A stretch of 64,000 bases of DNA from NCBI RefSeq assembly GCF_963664415.1, contig NZ_OY761445.1:1452501-1516500 (forward strand), given 5' to 3'. Below are positions 8,010-16,797 of this stretch, piece by piece. A program made the translations under genes and the position numbers. How positions within the stretch are numbered: the first letter of the stretch is position 1; each line of letters begins with the position of its first letter. The DNA comes from an uncultured Desulfobacter sp. Lineage in GTDB: Bacteria; Desulfobacterota; Desulfobacteria; Desulfobacterales; Desulfobacteraceae. Under the pieces are notes generated by a model. The model worked only from the letters and a program-made list of their open reading frames with translations, did no database searches and was not told the origin of the DNA.

Positions 8010-10918
8010 TGACGACCATAAACCAAGAAACCCTTGAATCCGGAATTCTAATCGTAGATGATGAACACAATATTCTAAAAGCATTGCGAAGGCTGTTAAA
8101 ACGCCATGGGTTCACCACCGTAAATACGGCCTTAAATGCTGAACAGGGATTAACCATCATCCAGAATGCAGAAAAACCCTTTGCCGTAATTCTCTCGGAC
8201 CAGAACATGCCCGGCATGAATGGGTACGCTTTTTTCAATAAAGTTATGAATCTTTGCCCGGATTCCAGACGCATACTGATGACCGGCTACCATGATTTTG
8301 ATGCAGTCATGGATGCCATTAACCAGGGAGGAATTCACAAATACATTAACAAACCATGGGATGACCCGGACTTATTGGCCATGATGACCCAGGAGATTGA
8401 AATATATCACAGCATCCATGAAAAAAGACGCATTCAAGTCATTATCAAAAATCAGAATGCACAACTTTACCAGTTGGCCAAGCAAAAAACCTTGGAAAAA
8501 AAAGCATTTAAAAAACAGGAAACGGCAAAAAAAGAACAACTGGCATCCATTAAAAATGCGCTGGACCAACTAAAAAAAGAAGAGGCCGTGGAAAAAATGT
8601 TGCCCGGGCTGGATTATTTTTTTTCCGATAAGCAAATTCAAGATCAAGTCATCCTTATCCGGGCGTTTGAAATCATTAACCACGAAATAGAAACCATCCT
8701 TGGCAGTATGGCCCAAAAACATAACCTGCCTTATTTTTCACACTGGGATCACTCCGGCACATCAGAGGGGCCAAGCCCCATGGAATCCCCAGACTACGAC
8801 CTGATTGATCAAATCATAGGGGTTGCACTTCAAAATGCCATACCGTTACTGAGCAACCTGGACCCGTCATTTGGTGACGGCGTTGACATCGAGTCGTACA
8901 CAACGGTTCCCGATCTCTGGGAACTGGCCCAAAATGAGGGCTTGGTCGAAGCGGAACAAATATTAAAATTAAAAGAACAAATAGAGAACCGCACCGACCT
9001 GTCTCCATCCCAAAGGACGCCTGAAAACATACTGCACACGTCAGGCACACTCTCCAGGCTGGATGTGAGCCGCCTTGTGGTAAAAAGGCGATTTATCCAG
9101 GCAAGAGTTCTTGATAAAATCGAAGCCGGAAAACTGGTTGATCAAAAGTTGATTTCATCCGGTGCCTTGGAAATCTGTCTGTCAGAACAGATGAAGCGGT
9201 TTAAGGATAATGGAGAATGTATTCCCGTAAGAGATCTTCTTTTGGAAAAAAATATGATTGACCGTCACACCTGGAAAACAATGTTTGAAGATGCCGCTGA
9301 AGCTGATGAGATACCGGCGGCTGAACAAACACCAGAGACGAGAAATCTGTCCGAGGATGATATTCCCATTGAACTGATCGTCTCCAACCACGCCACCAAG
9401 GCATGGATCAAAAATAAGAAGCCGTTACTCGAAGATATCGATACAACAATAGTCAAAGCCTTGCTGGAAAAAAGAGGCGTGATCTCCGGTATCATATCAG
9501 ATGAAAAGATATCAAAGCGTTTAAGGACGCATCTAAGCGGCGGAGACAAATGGATCGTGGCAGAAACGCCGATAACCCAACCGGAAACAGACGGTAAAAT
9601 TGAATATTTTTTCAATACCCAAGACCGCAGTCCAGGAATTTTTAAAGAGGACGGAACCATAGATTTCAAAGACCGGGGAGATATCCCTTTTGTGAAAAAA
9701 GGCGCACTCCTTGCAAAAAAGATTCTCTGGGAACAGCCCCATGCCGTTCCAAATGTATTAGGCGAGCAAATTCGGCTTGAACCATTGAAAAGCGTGACGT
9801 TAAAAGCAGGGACCGGGACAATGCTCTCCGAAGACGGTTTTGCATTGTATGCAACAGACGAAGGAGAGCCCTGCCTGGACAACAGGGGAATCGTTTCGAT
9901 TTATCAAGAACTTATCATTAAAAATGATGTAGGGTTTGAAACCGGCCATGTCGATTTTGAGGGCAATGTATTTGTTCACGGTAATATCAAGGATGGATTC
10001 AAGGTCTCTTGCGCCAATCTGACCGTCAGTGAAATCAACGGCGGCATCATATCTATAACCAAGGATCTGAAAGTCTCAAAAGGCATTACGAATGCACAGG
10101 TTACGACCCAGGGAAATATCACAACCCAATTTATCAATAAATCAAAGATCAAGGCTCTGGGCAATATGACTGTAACCAGGGAAATCATGGAATCCTCAAT
10201 TTCCATCAACGGTCAATTTCTGAACACAGAAGGCCGGATCTTATCCTCTACCATCGGCGCCAAAATGGGACTGTTTGTAAGACTGGTGGGCACTGAAAAA
10301 TCAGAGCCGTCCATCCTTAAACCCGGTAGGAATGACTACCTGAATGAAATAAAAGACGAATTGTTTAAAAAAGAAAATAAGATAAGAAGCCTTATTATGA
10401 AGCTGACCCAGAAAAAGAAAGATTTAGAAGAACAAAATTTAAACATACATGAAAAAATCATGGTCCAGTCTTGTTCCTGCGAAACGCTGAAAAAAAATGC
10501 AAAAAAACTGCAGGCCCAGGTACCGCACATCACAAAAAACAAAAAGGTGCATTTAAAAGAAGAATACAACGAGGCCGTTTTCCGTCTTAAAACTGCAGAA
10601 AAAACCATTAGAACATTGTTTAATACCCAAGATGACCTGGTGGCTCAAATAGAGATCTACCAGGAAAATATTCAAAAGGCCCTGAACGACCAGGCTGAAA
10701 TCACTGAACAAAAAATGGAAATCGATCAGTTAAAATCGCTTGAAAATGGGGTCCCCAAAGTGCGGATATCAAAGCATATCCAAGCCGGAACCCGGATTAT
10801 CGGCCCTGATAGTGCCATGAATGTTCAACACAACACTGGCGCATGCAACATCGTGGAAGTAACAAAATATTACGGCAATATTCCCGCAGGCAAAGAGATG
10901 GCAATCCAAAATTTTTAG
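8009..10918 (+). CDS. Receiver-FapA (DUF342) fusion protein
   Basis: 969 residues. The receiver (~10-125) has ILIVDDEHNI, ILSDQNMPGMNG and INKPWDDPDL. A Lys-rich coiled coil (~140-195) and an uncharacterised middle (~200-440) follow. Then comes a FapA/DUF342-type region: an N-terminal part around 455-600, a beta-helical stretch (~620-770, with repeated GNITTQ/GNMTVT-type turns), a long coiled coil (~775-920), and a final beta segment ending near the C-terminus. FapA-family proteins normally have about 450-600 residues and lack a receiver. Members are linked to flagellar assembly or polar localisation. As last gene of the operon it may be the structural output of the relay (inference). Confidence 0.8.
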   Translation: MTTINQETLESGILIVDDEHNILKALRRLLKRHGFTTVNTALNAEQGLTIIQNAEKPFAVILSDQNMPGMNGYAFFNKVMNLCPDSRRILMTGYHDFDAVMDAINQGGIHKYINKPWDDPDLLAMMTQEIEIYHSIHEKRRIQVIIKNQNAQLYQLAKQKTLEKKAFKKQETAKKEQLASIKNALDQLKKEEAVEKMLPGLDYFFSDKQIQDQVILIRAFEIINHEIETILGSMAQKHNLPYFSHWDHSGTSEGPSPMESPDYDLIDQIIGVALQNAIPLLSNLDPSFGDGVDIESYTTVPDLWELAQNEGLVEAEQILKLKEQIENRTDLSPSQRTPENILHTSGTLSRLDVSRLVVKRRFIQARVLDKIEAGKLVDQKLISSGALEICLSEQMKRFKDNGECIPVRDLLLEKNMIDRHTWKTMFEDAAEADEIPAAEQTPETRNLSEDDIPIELIVSNHATKAWIKNKKPLLEDIDTTIVKALLEKRGVISGIISDEKISKRLRTHLSGGDKWIVAETPITQPETDGKIEYFFNTQDRSPGIFKEDGTIDFKDRGDIPFVKKGALLAKKILWEQPHAVPNVLGEQIRLEPLKSVTLKAGTGTMLSEDGFALYATDEGEPCLDNRGIVSIYQELIIKNDVGFETGHVDFEGNVFVHGNIKDGFKVSCANLTVSEINGGIISITKDLKVSKGITNAQVTTQGNITTQFINKSKIKALGNMTVTREIMESSISINGQFLNTEGRILSSTIGAKMGLFVRLVGTEKSEPSILKPGRNDYLNEIKDELFKKENKIRSLIMKLTQKKKDLEEQNLNIHEKIMVQSCSCETLKKNAKKLQAQVPHITKNKKVHLKEEYNEAVFRLKTAEKTIRTLFNTQDDLVAQIEIYQENIQKALNDQAEITEQKMEIDQLKSLENGVPKVRISKHIQAGTRIIGPDSAMNVQHNTGACNIVEVTKYYGNIPAGKEMAIQNF

Positions 10919-10961
10919 CTCGAACCTAAAATTTTAATCATAGAATCGACAAAAAGGCCAA

Positions 10962-11730
10962 GTGTTTTATGATCTCGATCCTAAGATATATTACCCATAC
11001 CATTTTTATCTGCTCATCATGCGCGATGGATCGGGGGTCCGCTATATTCCCTATAATGCCGCAGCGCAAATCAGCCAAAGCGCGGCCGCCCCGGTTTACA
11101 GTTTATGGACCTCATTATTGGGCAGCGGGATCGTCGGGGGATACCTGCTCAGCGGGGAACTGGTCGGAGAGCGGATGGCATCCGTATTGAAGGACCCCGA
11201 ACTTGTCAAGAATACGGCCGGGACATGGTCCGATCAATTTCACGGTTTTTTCTACGACTGGCGCCAACTGGAACGCTGGCACATAAGCAAGGACACATTG
11301 CCTGCCCAAAGTAAGGTATTATTCAAGGAAGACTCTTTTTACGAACACTACTATGAAGAGATCATTTTAGTTTCACTGGCCGTTATTTTATTCATTTCAT
11401 TTTTCTGGAATCGCCGCCTGAAAATGGAAATAGACAATCGGATCAAAACAGAGCAACAACTCCAGGTGAGTGAGAATCGATTCCGGACCCTTTCCGAGAC
11501 AACGTCCGAAGGTATTGCCATCACAAGAAACGGCGCCGTGATAAGAGATCTGACCGAACGAAAACGCTCTGAAGAAGAGATCAAAACTCTGCAGGGACTG
11601 CTGCCCATTTGTTCTATACGCAAAAAAATCAGGGACGACAAAGGATCTGGAACTTGAAGCACAATAATTATTTTCCGGTCATATCGGCAGACCTTTTTTA
11701 AAAAAAATGAATCGCGAATCAAAGAGTTAA
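10962..11730 (+). pseudogene. Remnant of an ABC_sub_bind-PAS sensor protein
   Basis: The open part (10962-11657) encodes the C-terminal piece of an ABC_sub_bind-like ligand-binding region (SLWTSLLGSGIVGGYLLSGE), one membrane helix (LVSLAVILFISFFW), a coiled coil and a shortened PAS stub. It ends in LLPICSIRKKIRDDKG. The usual family tail is LPICSxCKKIRDDKGYWN...FSHGICPDCLKK. Here the second Cys is Arg, a frameshift occurs right after DDKG, and out of frame one reads WN and then FSGHIGRPFLKK (near 11680-11720). The N-terminal binding domain is missing. Truncation at both ends plus a frameshift make this a decayed gene. It is preceded by the receiver-FapA gene with no clear promoter. Confidence 0.75.
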
Positions 11731-11829
11731 ATATTGTTAAAGATGGGTAGCCAGGGCCTTGCGTTTTTATGTCGTCATATCGTATTGTTTTGCAGGTTGT
11801 CATGAAAACCCTGGAGGAGGCATATCATT

Positions 11830-12048
11830 TTGGGAACAGTTCTTGAACCGGATAAACAGGCCTTTAAGGTGCTTACAAAGGCACGAATGCCATTTGGTAA
11901 ATACAAAGGCCGGCCTTTATTGGATTTACCCGAACCCTATCTCGTATGGTTCAGCAGACAGGGCTTCCCCCCGGGTAAATTAGGGGAGCAGTTGCGCACC
12001 GTGTACGAAATCAAACGTAATGGGCTGGAGTTTCTATTTAAATCATGA
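11830..12048 (+). CDS. DUF3820 family small protein
   Basis: 72 residues from TTG 11830, supported by GGAGGAGG about 9 nt upstream. The sequence has the compact family core MPFGKYKGRPLLDLPEPYLVWFSRQGFPPGKLG. DUF3820 proteins are 70-90 residues long and structurally related to a putative nuclease or quorum-linked factor; their biochemical role is not established. The stop overlaps the ATG of sixA (ATGA), so the two are translationally coupled. Confidence 0.8.
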   Translation: MGTVLEPDKQAFKVLTKARMPFGKYKGRPLLDLPEPYLVWFSRQGFPPGKLGEQLRTVYEIKRNGLEFLFKS

Positions 12049-12545
12049 AAACACTTCACCTTATCCGTCATGCGAAATCCAGCTGGAAGGATGAACAACT
12101 TGCAGATATTGACAGACCCCTCGCCCCAAGAGGCATCCGGGCATGCGCTGTCATGGCCTCTGAAATCGCAAAAACAGGCTGTAATTTTTCCAATGTGTTC
12201 ACAAGTCCTGCACAAAGGGCCACAGAAACCATTGAAAGGATTGCCGGCTATCTTAAAAACATTTCGTTTACCTGGACCATTTCAGAAAAACTATACACCT
12301 TCAGTGCCCATGAACTTTTGGCATTCTGCCGGAACGATCTGCCTGAAAACATTAACCAGGCTGTTATTGTGGGTCATAACCCGGCATTTCATAATTTTTG
12401 CAACCGGATGATGACAGGCCCACCCCTAAAAAAGATGCCCACCTGCGCCTATGCCCGGCTGGAAATGGACGCAAATGCCTGGAACCGTATCGGCCCGGGA
12501 ACAATGAGGCTCACTGCATTTTTAACCCCTAAAATGTTCCGATAA
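12045..12545 (+). CDS. sixA: SixA-type phosphohistidine phosphatase
   Basis: 166 residues with the histidine phosphatase signature LIRHAKSSW at the N-terminus and a second catalytic His in VIVGHNPAFHNF. SixA-family enzymes dephosphorylate phosphohistidine in HPt domains or PTS proteins, which is notable in a window so rich in hybrid kinases, but no direct link is visible. The start overlaps the upstream DUF3820 stop, and its stop overlaps the next ORF (TAATG). The length matches the family. Confidence 0.88.
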   Translation: MKTLHLIRHAKSSWKDEQLADIDRPLAPRGIRACAVMASEIAKTGCNFSNVFTSPAQRATETIERIAGYLKNISFTWTISEKLYTFSAHELLAFCRNDLPENINQAVIVGHNPAFHNFCNRMMTGPPLKKMPTCAYARLEMDANAWNRIGPGTMRLTAFLTPKMFR

Positions 12546-13078
12546 TGGCGCACGACCGGGATAGAGAGCGGGAGCGGGAATCGGACGAAAGATCCGAACC
12601 AGCACCAAAGAATCCGCCCGCAGCCCTGCCCCCTGCCCTAAAGGCGTATCTGTCCAAGTCCCTTGTCATTGATTTTGAAGCCACGCCTGATGGTACTGTA
12701 TTTCACATCGGCGCCGTATTTAACGATCGGCGCATATATTCGTATCCTCAACCCGGATCACCATGCGTGGGCAGTCTGTCCCAAAAAGGCGTTGAAAAAT
12801 GGAAACACCGCATAACCGGCATCCTCAAAGCCCAGGTGTTGGGGATAGTCATCCGCAAAGCCGATAAGAATGAATCAGCAAAGGGCACCGAAACAAGCAC
12901 AATAATACGGATAAACGGCTCATTTTATCTTCTTGTTTATACTGTTTGGGGAACGGCTGTTGGCAAAACTAATGATATCTTACTTAATTTCTTATCATTG
13001 CATATCATGGATGTCCCCGATAAAGGCGGCACTGATCAGGATGGGGCCTGGTGTGACCTGGCCCATGGCAATGGCTGA
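12545..13078 (+). pseudogene. Truncated DEDD exonuclease-like gene fused to non-homologous tail
   Basis: A 177-residue frame coupled to sixA. After an acidic/basic low-complexity head, residues ~39-65 (SLVIDFEATPDGTVFHIGAVF) look like the ExoI motif (DxExT) of DEDD-type 3'-5' exonuclease domains, as found at the N-terminus of some RecQ-type helicases. From about residue 85 the sequence loses any recognisable character, and its last ~30 codons run antisense through a chrA remnant. The simplest reading is a gene cut by a deletion whose junction lies near 12800-12900. The exonuclease assignment rests on a short motif only. Confidence 0.45.
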
Positions 13079-13406
13079 GGTAAATTCCGGCAGTGTTACC
13101 CAATGCAGCCCGTCCACCACAATCTGCTGAATCAATGGGATAAAAACAAAACCACCGCCAAAGAGCATCAGGCTCATGCCGGAAAAGGTTACAAATATTC
13201 TGGCCAGGGAATCATTGCCCAGCCCTGATAGCGGAACAAAAAAAAATTACTGCAGCAGCCAGGCCGATAGAGAATCCGGACCAGTTGGTTATGGCTTTTT
13301 TGCTCATGTTCCATGCTGTAGTGATGATAATGGCTGTCACCGCAGGTATAAACCCGGCAAACAATTTGCCGACTACCGGGGTATCACCATAGGAAAAACA
13401 ACATAA
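12995..13406 (-). pseudogene. chrA: Chromate transporter ChrA fragment
   Basis: Minus-strand translation gives ChrA-like hydrophobic sequence. Around 13270-13400 it reads as in GKLFAGFIPAVTAI and WNMSKKAITNWSGF. After a frameshift near the poly-A/T run at 13240-13250 it continues with FGGGFVFIPLIQQIVVDGLH and AMGQVTPGPILISAAFIG (12997-13177). The Gly-Gly-Gly and GQVTPGP motifs are hallmarks of CHR transporters. Both ends are missing (a full CHR domain has about 190 residues, ChrA about 400), and the frame is broken, so it cannot encode a working transporter. Confidence 0.8.
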
Positions 13407-13483
13407 GGGAAACGTTTTTATCTGATATTTCCTTTAATGGCTTCGGGTGTTTTATCTGTCTGCCTGTCATTGATTTTATCTTC

Positions 13484-14332
13484 TCAGGTCATGGAATCAA
13501 AGTGAAGAGACAGCCCGACACCCGCCTCTTTCAACGGTGCAACCCCGGCCAGCGCAACCTTTGAATCAAGATCCGTACAGTGGCAGGCATGGATGGCCAG
13601 GGGCTTTATGTGCCGGAAATAGTCCAGGGTTCCTGTCATCTGTGCCGTTGACGGATTGAGCAGATGGAAACCACCGATGATGTCAGCAATCCGCTCGTCC
13701 CCACACACCTGTTGGGCATGGGAAACAATGTTGCAAATCCCTGCATGGGAGCAGCCTGTGATGATGACAAGTCCCCGGTCTGATTTATATGCCAGCGCGG
13801 AATCGTCCGGAATCAGGTCCGGAACAAGTCCGTCAGATGTCTGCTTCATACCGATGGGCGTCTGACCTTCAAAGGTATTGTTCCTGGGAATTTCACCTAA
13901 AAACACAAGGCGGGCACTTAAGTTGACCGGGGTCTTAGCCAGGATCAATTCCATGTGACGCTCAGCCTTTTCCTTTGCCACCAGACATCCGATCTCTGCC
14001 AAGGGCCCAACTCGCACGGAAGAAAAAACCTCCGGATGGGCCACAAGTTTAGGATGCTTTATCTCCAGGGCTTCAATGGTACGTTCGGTCAGGTAACGGA
14101 TAAAAGGATCCAGTCCCCAAGTATGATCCAGGTGACTGTGGGAAAGAACCAAAAAATCCAGACTGGACAGATCCTTTCCCAGTTTTCCGGCATTTTTTAA
14201 AAACAAATCTGAATAGCCAAGATCAAAAAGCACGGTTACATCTTCATCTTCAATCAGAATCGACAACCCCGGCTCGGCTGTCAGATATCGGTCTATAAGT
14301 GTACTATTGTCTACCAGCAGGGTAAGATCCAT
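13484..14332 (-). CDS. MBL-fold metallo-hydrolase, dihydropteroate-synthase-like/RFAP-synthase-like
   Basis: 282 residues starting at the second of two adjacent ATGs (14332), which places AAAGGA at proper spacing. The metallo-beta-lactamase signature is SHSHLDHTWG, with further metal ligands in ITGCSHAGICNI, IIGGFHLLN and HACHCTD. The layout (ITGCSHAG followed by GGFHL) is that of the archaeal and bacterial family annotated as 7,8-dihydropterin-6-methyl-4-(beta-D-ribofuranosyl)aminobenzene 5'-phosphate synthase. The real substrate in bacteria is not known. It is cytosolic, with no signal peptide, stands alone, and is divergent from mtgA. Confidence 0.82.
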   Translation of the reverse strand: MDLTLLVDNSTLIDRYLTAEPGLSILIEDEDVTVLFDLGYSDLFLKNAGKLGKDLSSLDFLVLSHSHLDHTWGLDPFIRYLTERTIEALEIKHPKLVAHPEVFSSVRVGPLAEIGCLVAKEKAERHMELILAKTPVNLSARLVFLGEIPRNNTFEGQTPIGMKQTSDGLVPDLIPDDSALAYKSDRGLVIITGCSHAGICNIVSHAQQVCGDERIADIIGGFHLLNPSTAQMTGTLDYFRHIKPLAIHACHCTDLDSKVALAGVAPLKEAGVGLSLHFDSMT

Positions 14333-14587
14333 CATCGATCCTTTAACTATCTTTAGCAAAATCCGGGTCTGGCAAATTACTATTCATATTGATATATTCT
14401 TTGCATTGGTGTTGGGAGATACTGCCAATAGCTACCATAGAACCCTCCATATATCGGTATGGGGTTAAAAGCAAGGTTGCACTGCACGTGCAGATTTCAC
14501 TTCCATAGAAAAAGATAACCTCCGATGTATGGTTGGCAATGTTTTTGAAAAATTGAAACGAGACACCCGGATGCAATCCCCAAAAAA

Positions 14588-15280
14588 ATGAAAAAAAGAT
14601 TAATGACCTGGATTAAAAAAATTATTGCAGGGCTGGTTCTTGCCGTGGTGGCAATCACCTTTTTCCAGGTCGTCATTTACAGGTACGTCAACCCGCCCTT
14701 CACGGTCAACATGATCTATGAAAGGACCATTGCTGCCCACAAAAAGATGCCGTTCAAGCCCAGGGCTTATGATTGGAAGGATTTAGACCAGATATCCGTA
14801 TATCTGCAGCAGGCAGTGCTGGCCTCCGAAGACCAGCGCTTCATGGGCCACCATGGATTTGATTTCAGGGAAATAAAAATTGCTATAAATGATATCATTG
14901 CCCAAAAAGGGTTTAGGGGCGCATCCACCATCAGCATGCAGACGGCCCGCTCCCTTTTTCTGCCGTCAAGCCGCACATTAACCAGAAAACTTGCCGAAGC
15001 CTGGTATACGGTCCTGATTGAACTGGTCTGGAATAAAAAAAGAATTCTTGAGATGTATTTAAATACCGTGGATTGGGGAAAAGCCAATGTGGGTGCCCAG
15101 GCCGCGGCCCGGGCCTATTTTTCCCGCGATGCCAAAAACTTAACCGCTGAACAGGCAGCGCTTTTAGCTGCCATCCTGCCAAGCCCCCACAAATGGTCTG
15201 CAGTCAACCCTGGTCCCCGTGTCCGGCAGCGCCAAACCCGTATCCTAAAACAAATGAAAAACATGCCGGTAATTAAATAA
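14588..15280 (+). CDS. mtgA: Monofunctional biosynthetic peptidoglycan transglycosylase
   Basis: 230 residues, the family length. One N-terminal membrane anchor (about residues 12-30) is followed by the GT51 glycosyltransferase domain: ASEDQRFMGHHGFD with the catalytic Glu, GASTISMQTARSLFLP, RTLTRKLAEAW and KKRILEMYLNTVDWG. It polymerises lipid II into glycan strands at the outer face of the inner membrane and lacks a transpeptidase domain. Its stop lies 6 bp from the convergent stop of the isomerase gene. Confidence 0.95.
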   Translation: MKKRLMTWIKKIIAGLVLAVVAITFFQVVIYRYVNPPFTVNMIYERTIAAHKKMPFKPRAYDWKDLDQISVYLQQAVLASEDQRFMGHHGFDFREIKIAINDIIAQKGFRGASTISMQTARSLFLPSSRTLTRKLAEAWYTVLIELVWNKKRILEMYLNTVDWGKANVGAQAAARAYFSRDAKNLTAEQAALLAAILPSPHKWSAVNPGPRVRQRQTRILKQMKNMPVIK

Positions 15281-15286
15281 TTATTA

Positions 15287-16387
15287 TTAGAAGTCTACCA
15301 GTTCTACGTCAAATATCAGGGTGGACTTGGGAGGAATCGCACCAGGATACCCCCGCTCGCCATATGCCAGGGGGTAAGGAATCAACAACGTACGGGCCTC
15401 GCCTTTTTTCATGCCTTCAATCCCGATATCCCAGCCTTTGATCACCTGCCCTTTACCCAGAACAAATTCAATGGGATTACCCCGATCCCTGGAGGAATCA
15501 AACTTTTGACCGTTGGTAAACATCCCGGTATAATGCACCTTAACCTTGGTTCCGGAGGCAACGGCAGGGCCTGAGCCTTCTTGCACCGGCACATACATCA
15601 AGCCTGATTGGGTTTCCACGGCATCGGGGTATTTTTCATGCATCTGTTTTTTAAACGTTTCCATATCGTTCATTCTCTCTTGTTTAATCTTGACTTTTTT
15701 ATTTTCAAGAATGGCATCAAATCCGGCCTGGTCTGTTCTGAAAGCCTTTGCCTCATCCCCGACCGCCAGGATCTCAACAGTTTTAATTTTATCCCCTTTT
15801 TCAATGGCATTAACCACAGCCAGGCCCTTGATGACCTTGCCGAACACCGTATGTTTTCCGTCCAGCCAGGGCGTTGCTTTATGGGTAATGAAAAACTGGC
15901 TGCCATTGGTGCCGGGGCCGGCATTGGCCATGGACAAAATCCCGGGGCCCTCATGTTTTAACTCAGGCTGAAATTCGTCTGGGAACCGATATCCCGGACC
16001 GCCCCGGCCCGTGCCTTCAGGATCACCGCCCTGTATCATAAAATCAGGGATCACCCGGTGAAATGTCAGGCCATCGTAAAACTTTTCGCCTTTTTTAACA
16101 TTTGTATCCATTTTCCCCAGGGCAAGCCCAGCAAAATTGGTAACAGTCAACGGGGTCTGTTTGAAAAAAAGCTGGAGAAGAATGGTCCCTTTATCGGTAT
16201 CCATTTTTGCATACAGACCATCTGAAAGGTCTGCCTCATCTTGGGCCAGGGCACCGGAAGGGATTGTGGTCAAGGAAAAAAGAATCCCCCAGACCAGAAC
16301 GAATCTCAATATTCTACAACTAAACTGATTACAACGAAGCAAAAAGTTGCCATGGCCGAGCCTGGCCGTTTTCTTATTAGGTTTCAT
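15287..16387 (-). CDS. Secreted peptidyl-prolyl isomerase, cyclophilin-FKBP fusion
   Basis: 366 residues from ATG 16387, which gives a normal signal peptide (hydrophobic [14 protein letters not shown] then ALAQ). An 18-codon upstream extension would spoil this. The cyclophilin domain (~60-230) has [15 protein letters not shown] and [21 protein letters not shown] charged helical linker (~235-270) leads to an FKBP domain (~275-366) with [32 protein letters not shown] and [14 protein letters not shown]. Both catalytic cores look intact. Fusion of the two isomerase classes in one periplasmic protein occurs in some bacteria but is uncommon. It probably assists periplasmic protein folding. Confidence 0.92.
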   Translation of the reverse strand: MKPNKKTARLGHGNFLLRCNQFSCRILRFVLVWGILFSLTTIPSGALAQDEADLSDGLYAKMDTDKGTILLQLFFKQTPLTVTNFAGLALGKMDTNVKKGEKFYDGLTFHRVIPDFMIQGGDPEGTGRGGPGYRFPDEFQPELKHEGPGILSMANAGPGTNGSQFFITHKATPWLDGKHTVFGKVIKGLAVVNAIEKGDKIKTVEILAVGDEAKAFRTDQAGFDAILENKKVKIKQERMNDMETFKKQMHEKYPDAVETQSGLMYVPVQEGSGPAVASGTKVKVHYTGMFTNGQKFDSSRDRGNPIEFVLGKGQVIKGWDIGIEGMKKGEARTLLIPYPLAYGERGYPGAIPPKSTLIFDVELVDF

Positions 16388-16536
16388 CTGATTTATCCTG
16401 AATTTGATTTTTCTTAAAATGTTGCCGGATAACCGGAACAATTGAAATTTTAAGCCTTTAAGTCCCGGTACCTGAATCCAAATTTGGACTGAATATTAAC
16501 ATGTTTCCGTCAAAACACAAACGTCTTTAAATTGAA

Positions 16537-16640
16537 TGTTGCAAAATTCAATCCGGTATTCAAATATGAAACACAAAGCAATCTATCTGTTTTTAAAGAT
16601 AAATCGTCTCAAACCAAACACTTCGTTGCACAATGCAACA
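16537..16640. promoter_or_regulatory. Tandem dyad upstream activating sites for the sigma-54 promoter at 16.72 kb
   Basis: Two related 17-bp dyads occur here: TGTTGCAAAATTCAATC (16537-16553, imperfect) and CGTTGCACAATGCAACA (16624-16640, with GTTGCA/TGCAAC arms). Their centres are 87 bp apart and lie about 175 and 88 bp upstream of the -24 GG. The same motif pair with the same spacing occurs at 28992-29093. This is the normal position for enhancer-binding-protein sites. They lie in a 410-bp stretch without a gene (16388-16797). Confidence 0.65.
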
Positions 16641-16717
16641 TTTTATAAAACCATTACCAATCGATTCGAGTCAAAATAATTTATAATAAATCAAACCCGT
16701 TACACTCATTTACATCT

Positions 16718-16735
16718 CCGGCACAATAGTTGCCA
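16718..16735 (+). promoter_or_regulatory. Sigma-54 promoter for the cytidylate-kinase-like gene
   Basis: CCGGCACAATAGTTGCC matches the -24/-12 consensus (TGGCACG-N4-TTGCW), with GG at 16720-16721 and GC at 16732-16733 and the required 10 bp between them. The predicted start of transcription is about 16745, leaving a 5' leader of roughly 50 nt before ATG 16798. CAAAGGAG precedes the start codon as ribosome-binding site. Confidence 0.7.
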
Positions 16736-16797
16736 TACTACTATCCAAAGAATCATAGAACTCAATAAAAAAGGGCCGTTAGCAAAGGAGACAAAAC

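Noticed and set aside
9265..9882. 205-residue minus-strand ORF within the receiver-FapA gene
   Set aside because: Shadow of a well-supported coding frame; no ribosome-binding site or domain.
14343..14576. 77-residue minus-strand ORF upstream of the metallo-hydrolase gene
   Set aside because: TTG start with poor ribosome-binding site, no family resemblance, unusual composition; position alone (slightly overlapping the hydrolase region) is not enough to call a gene.
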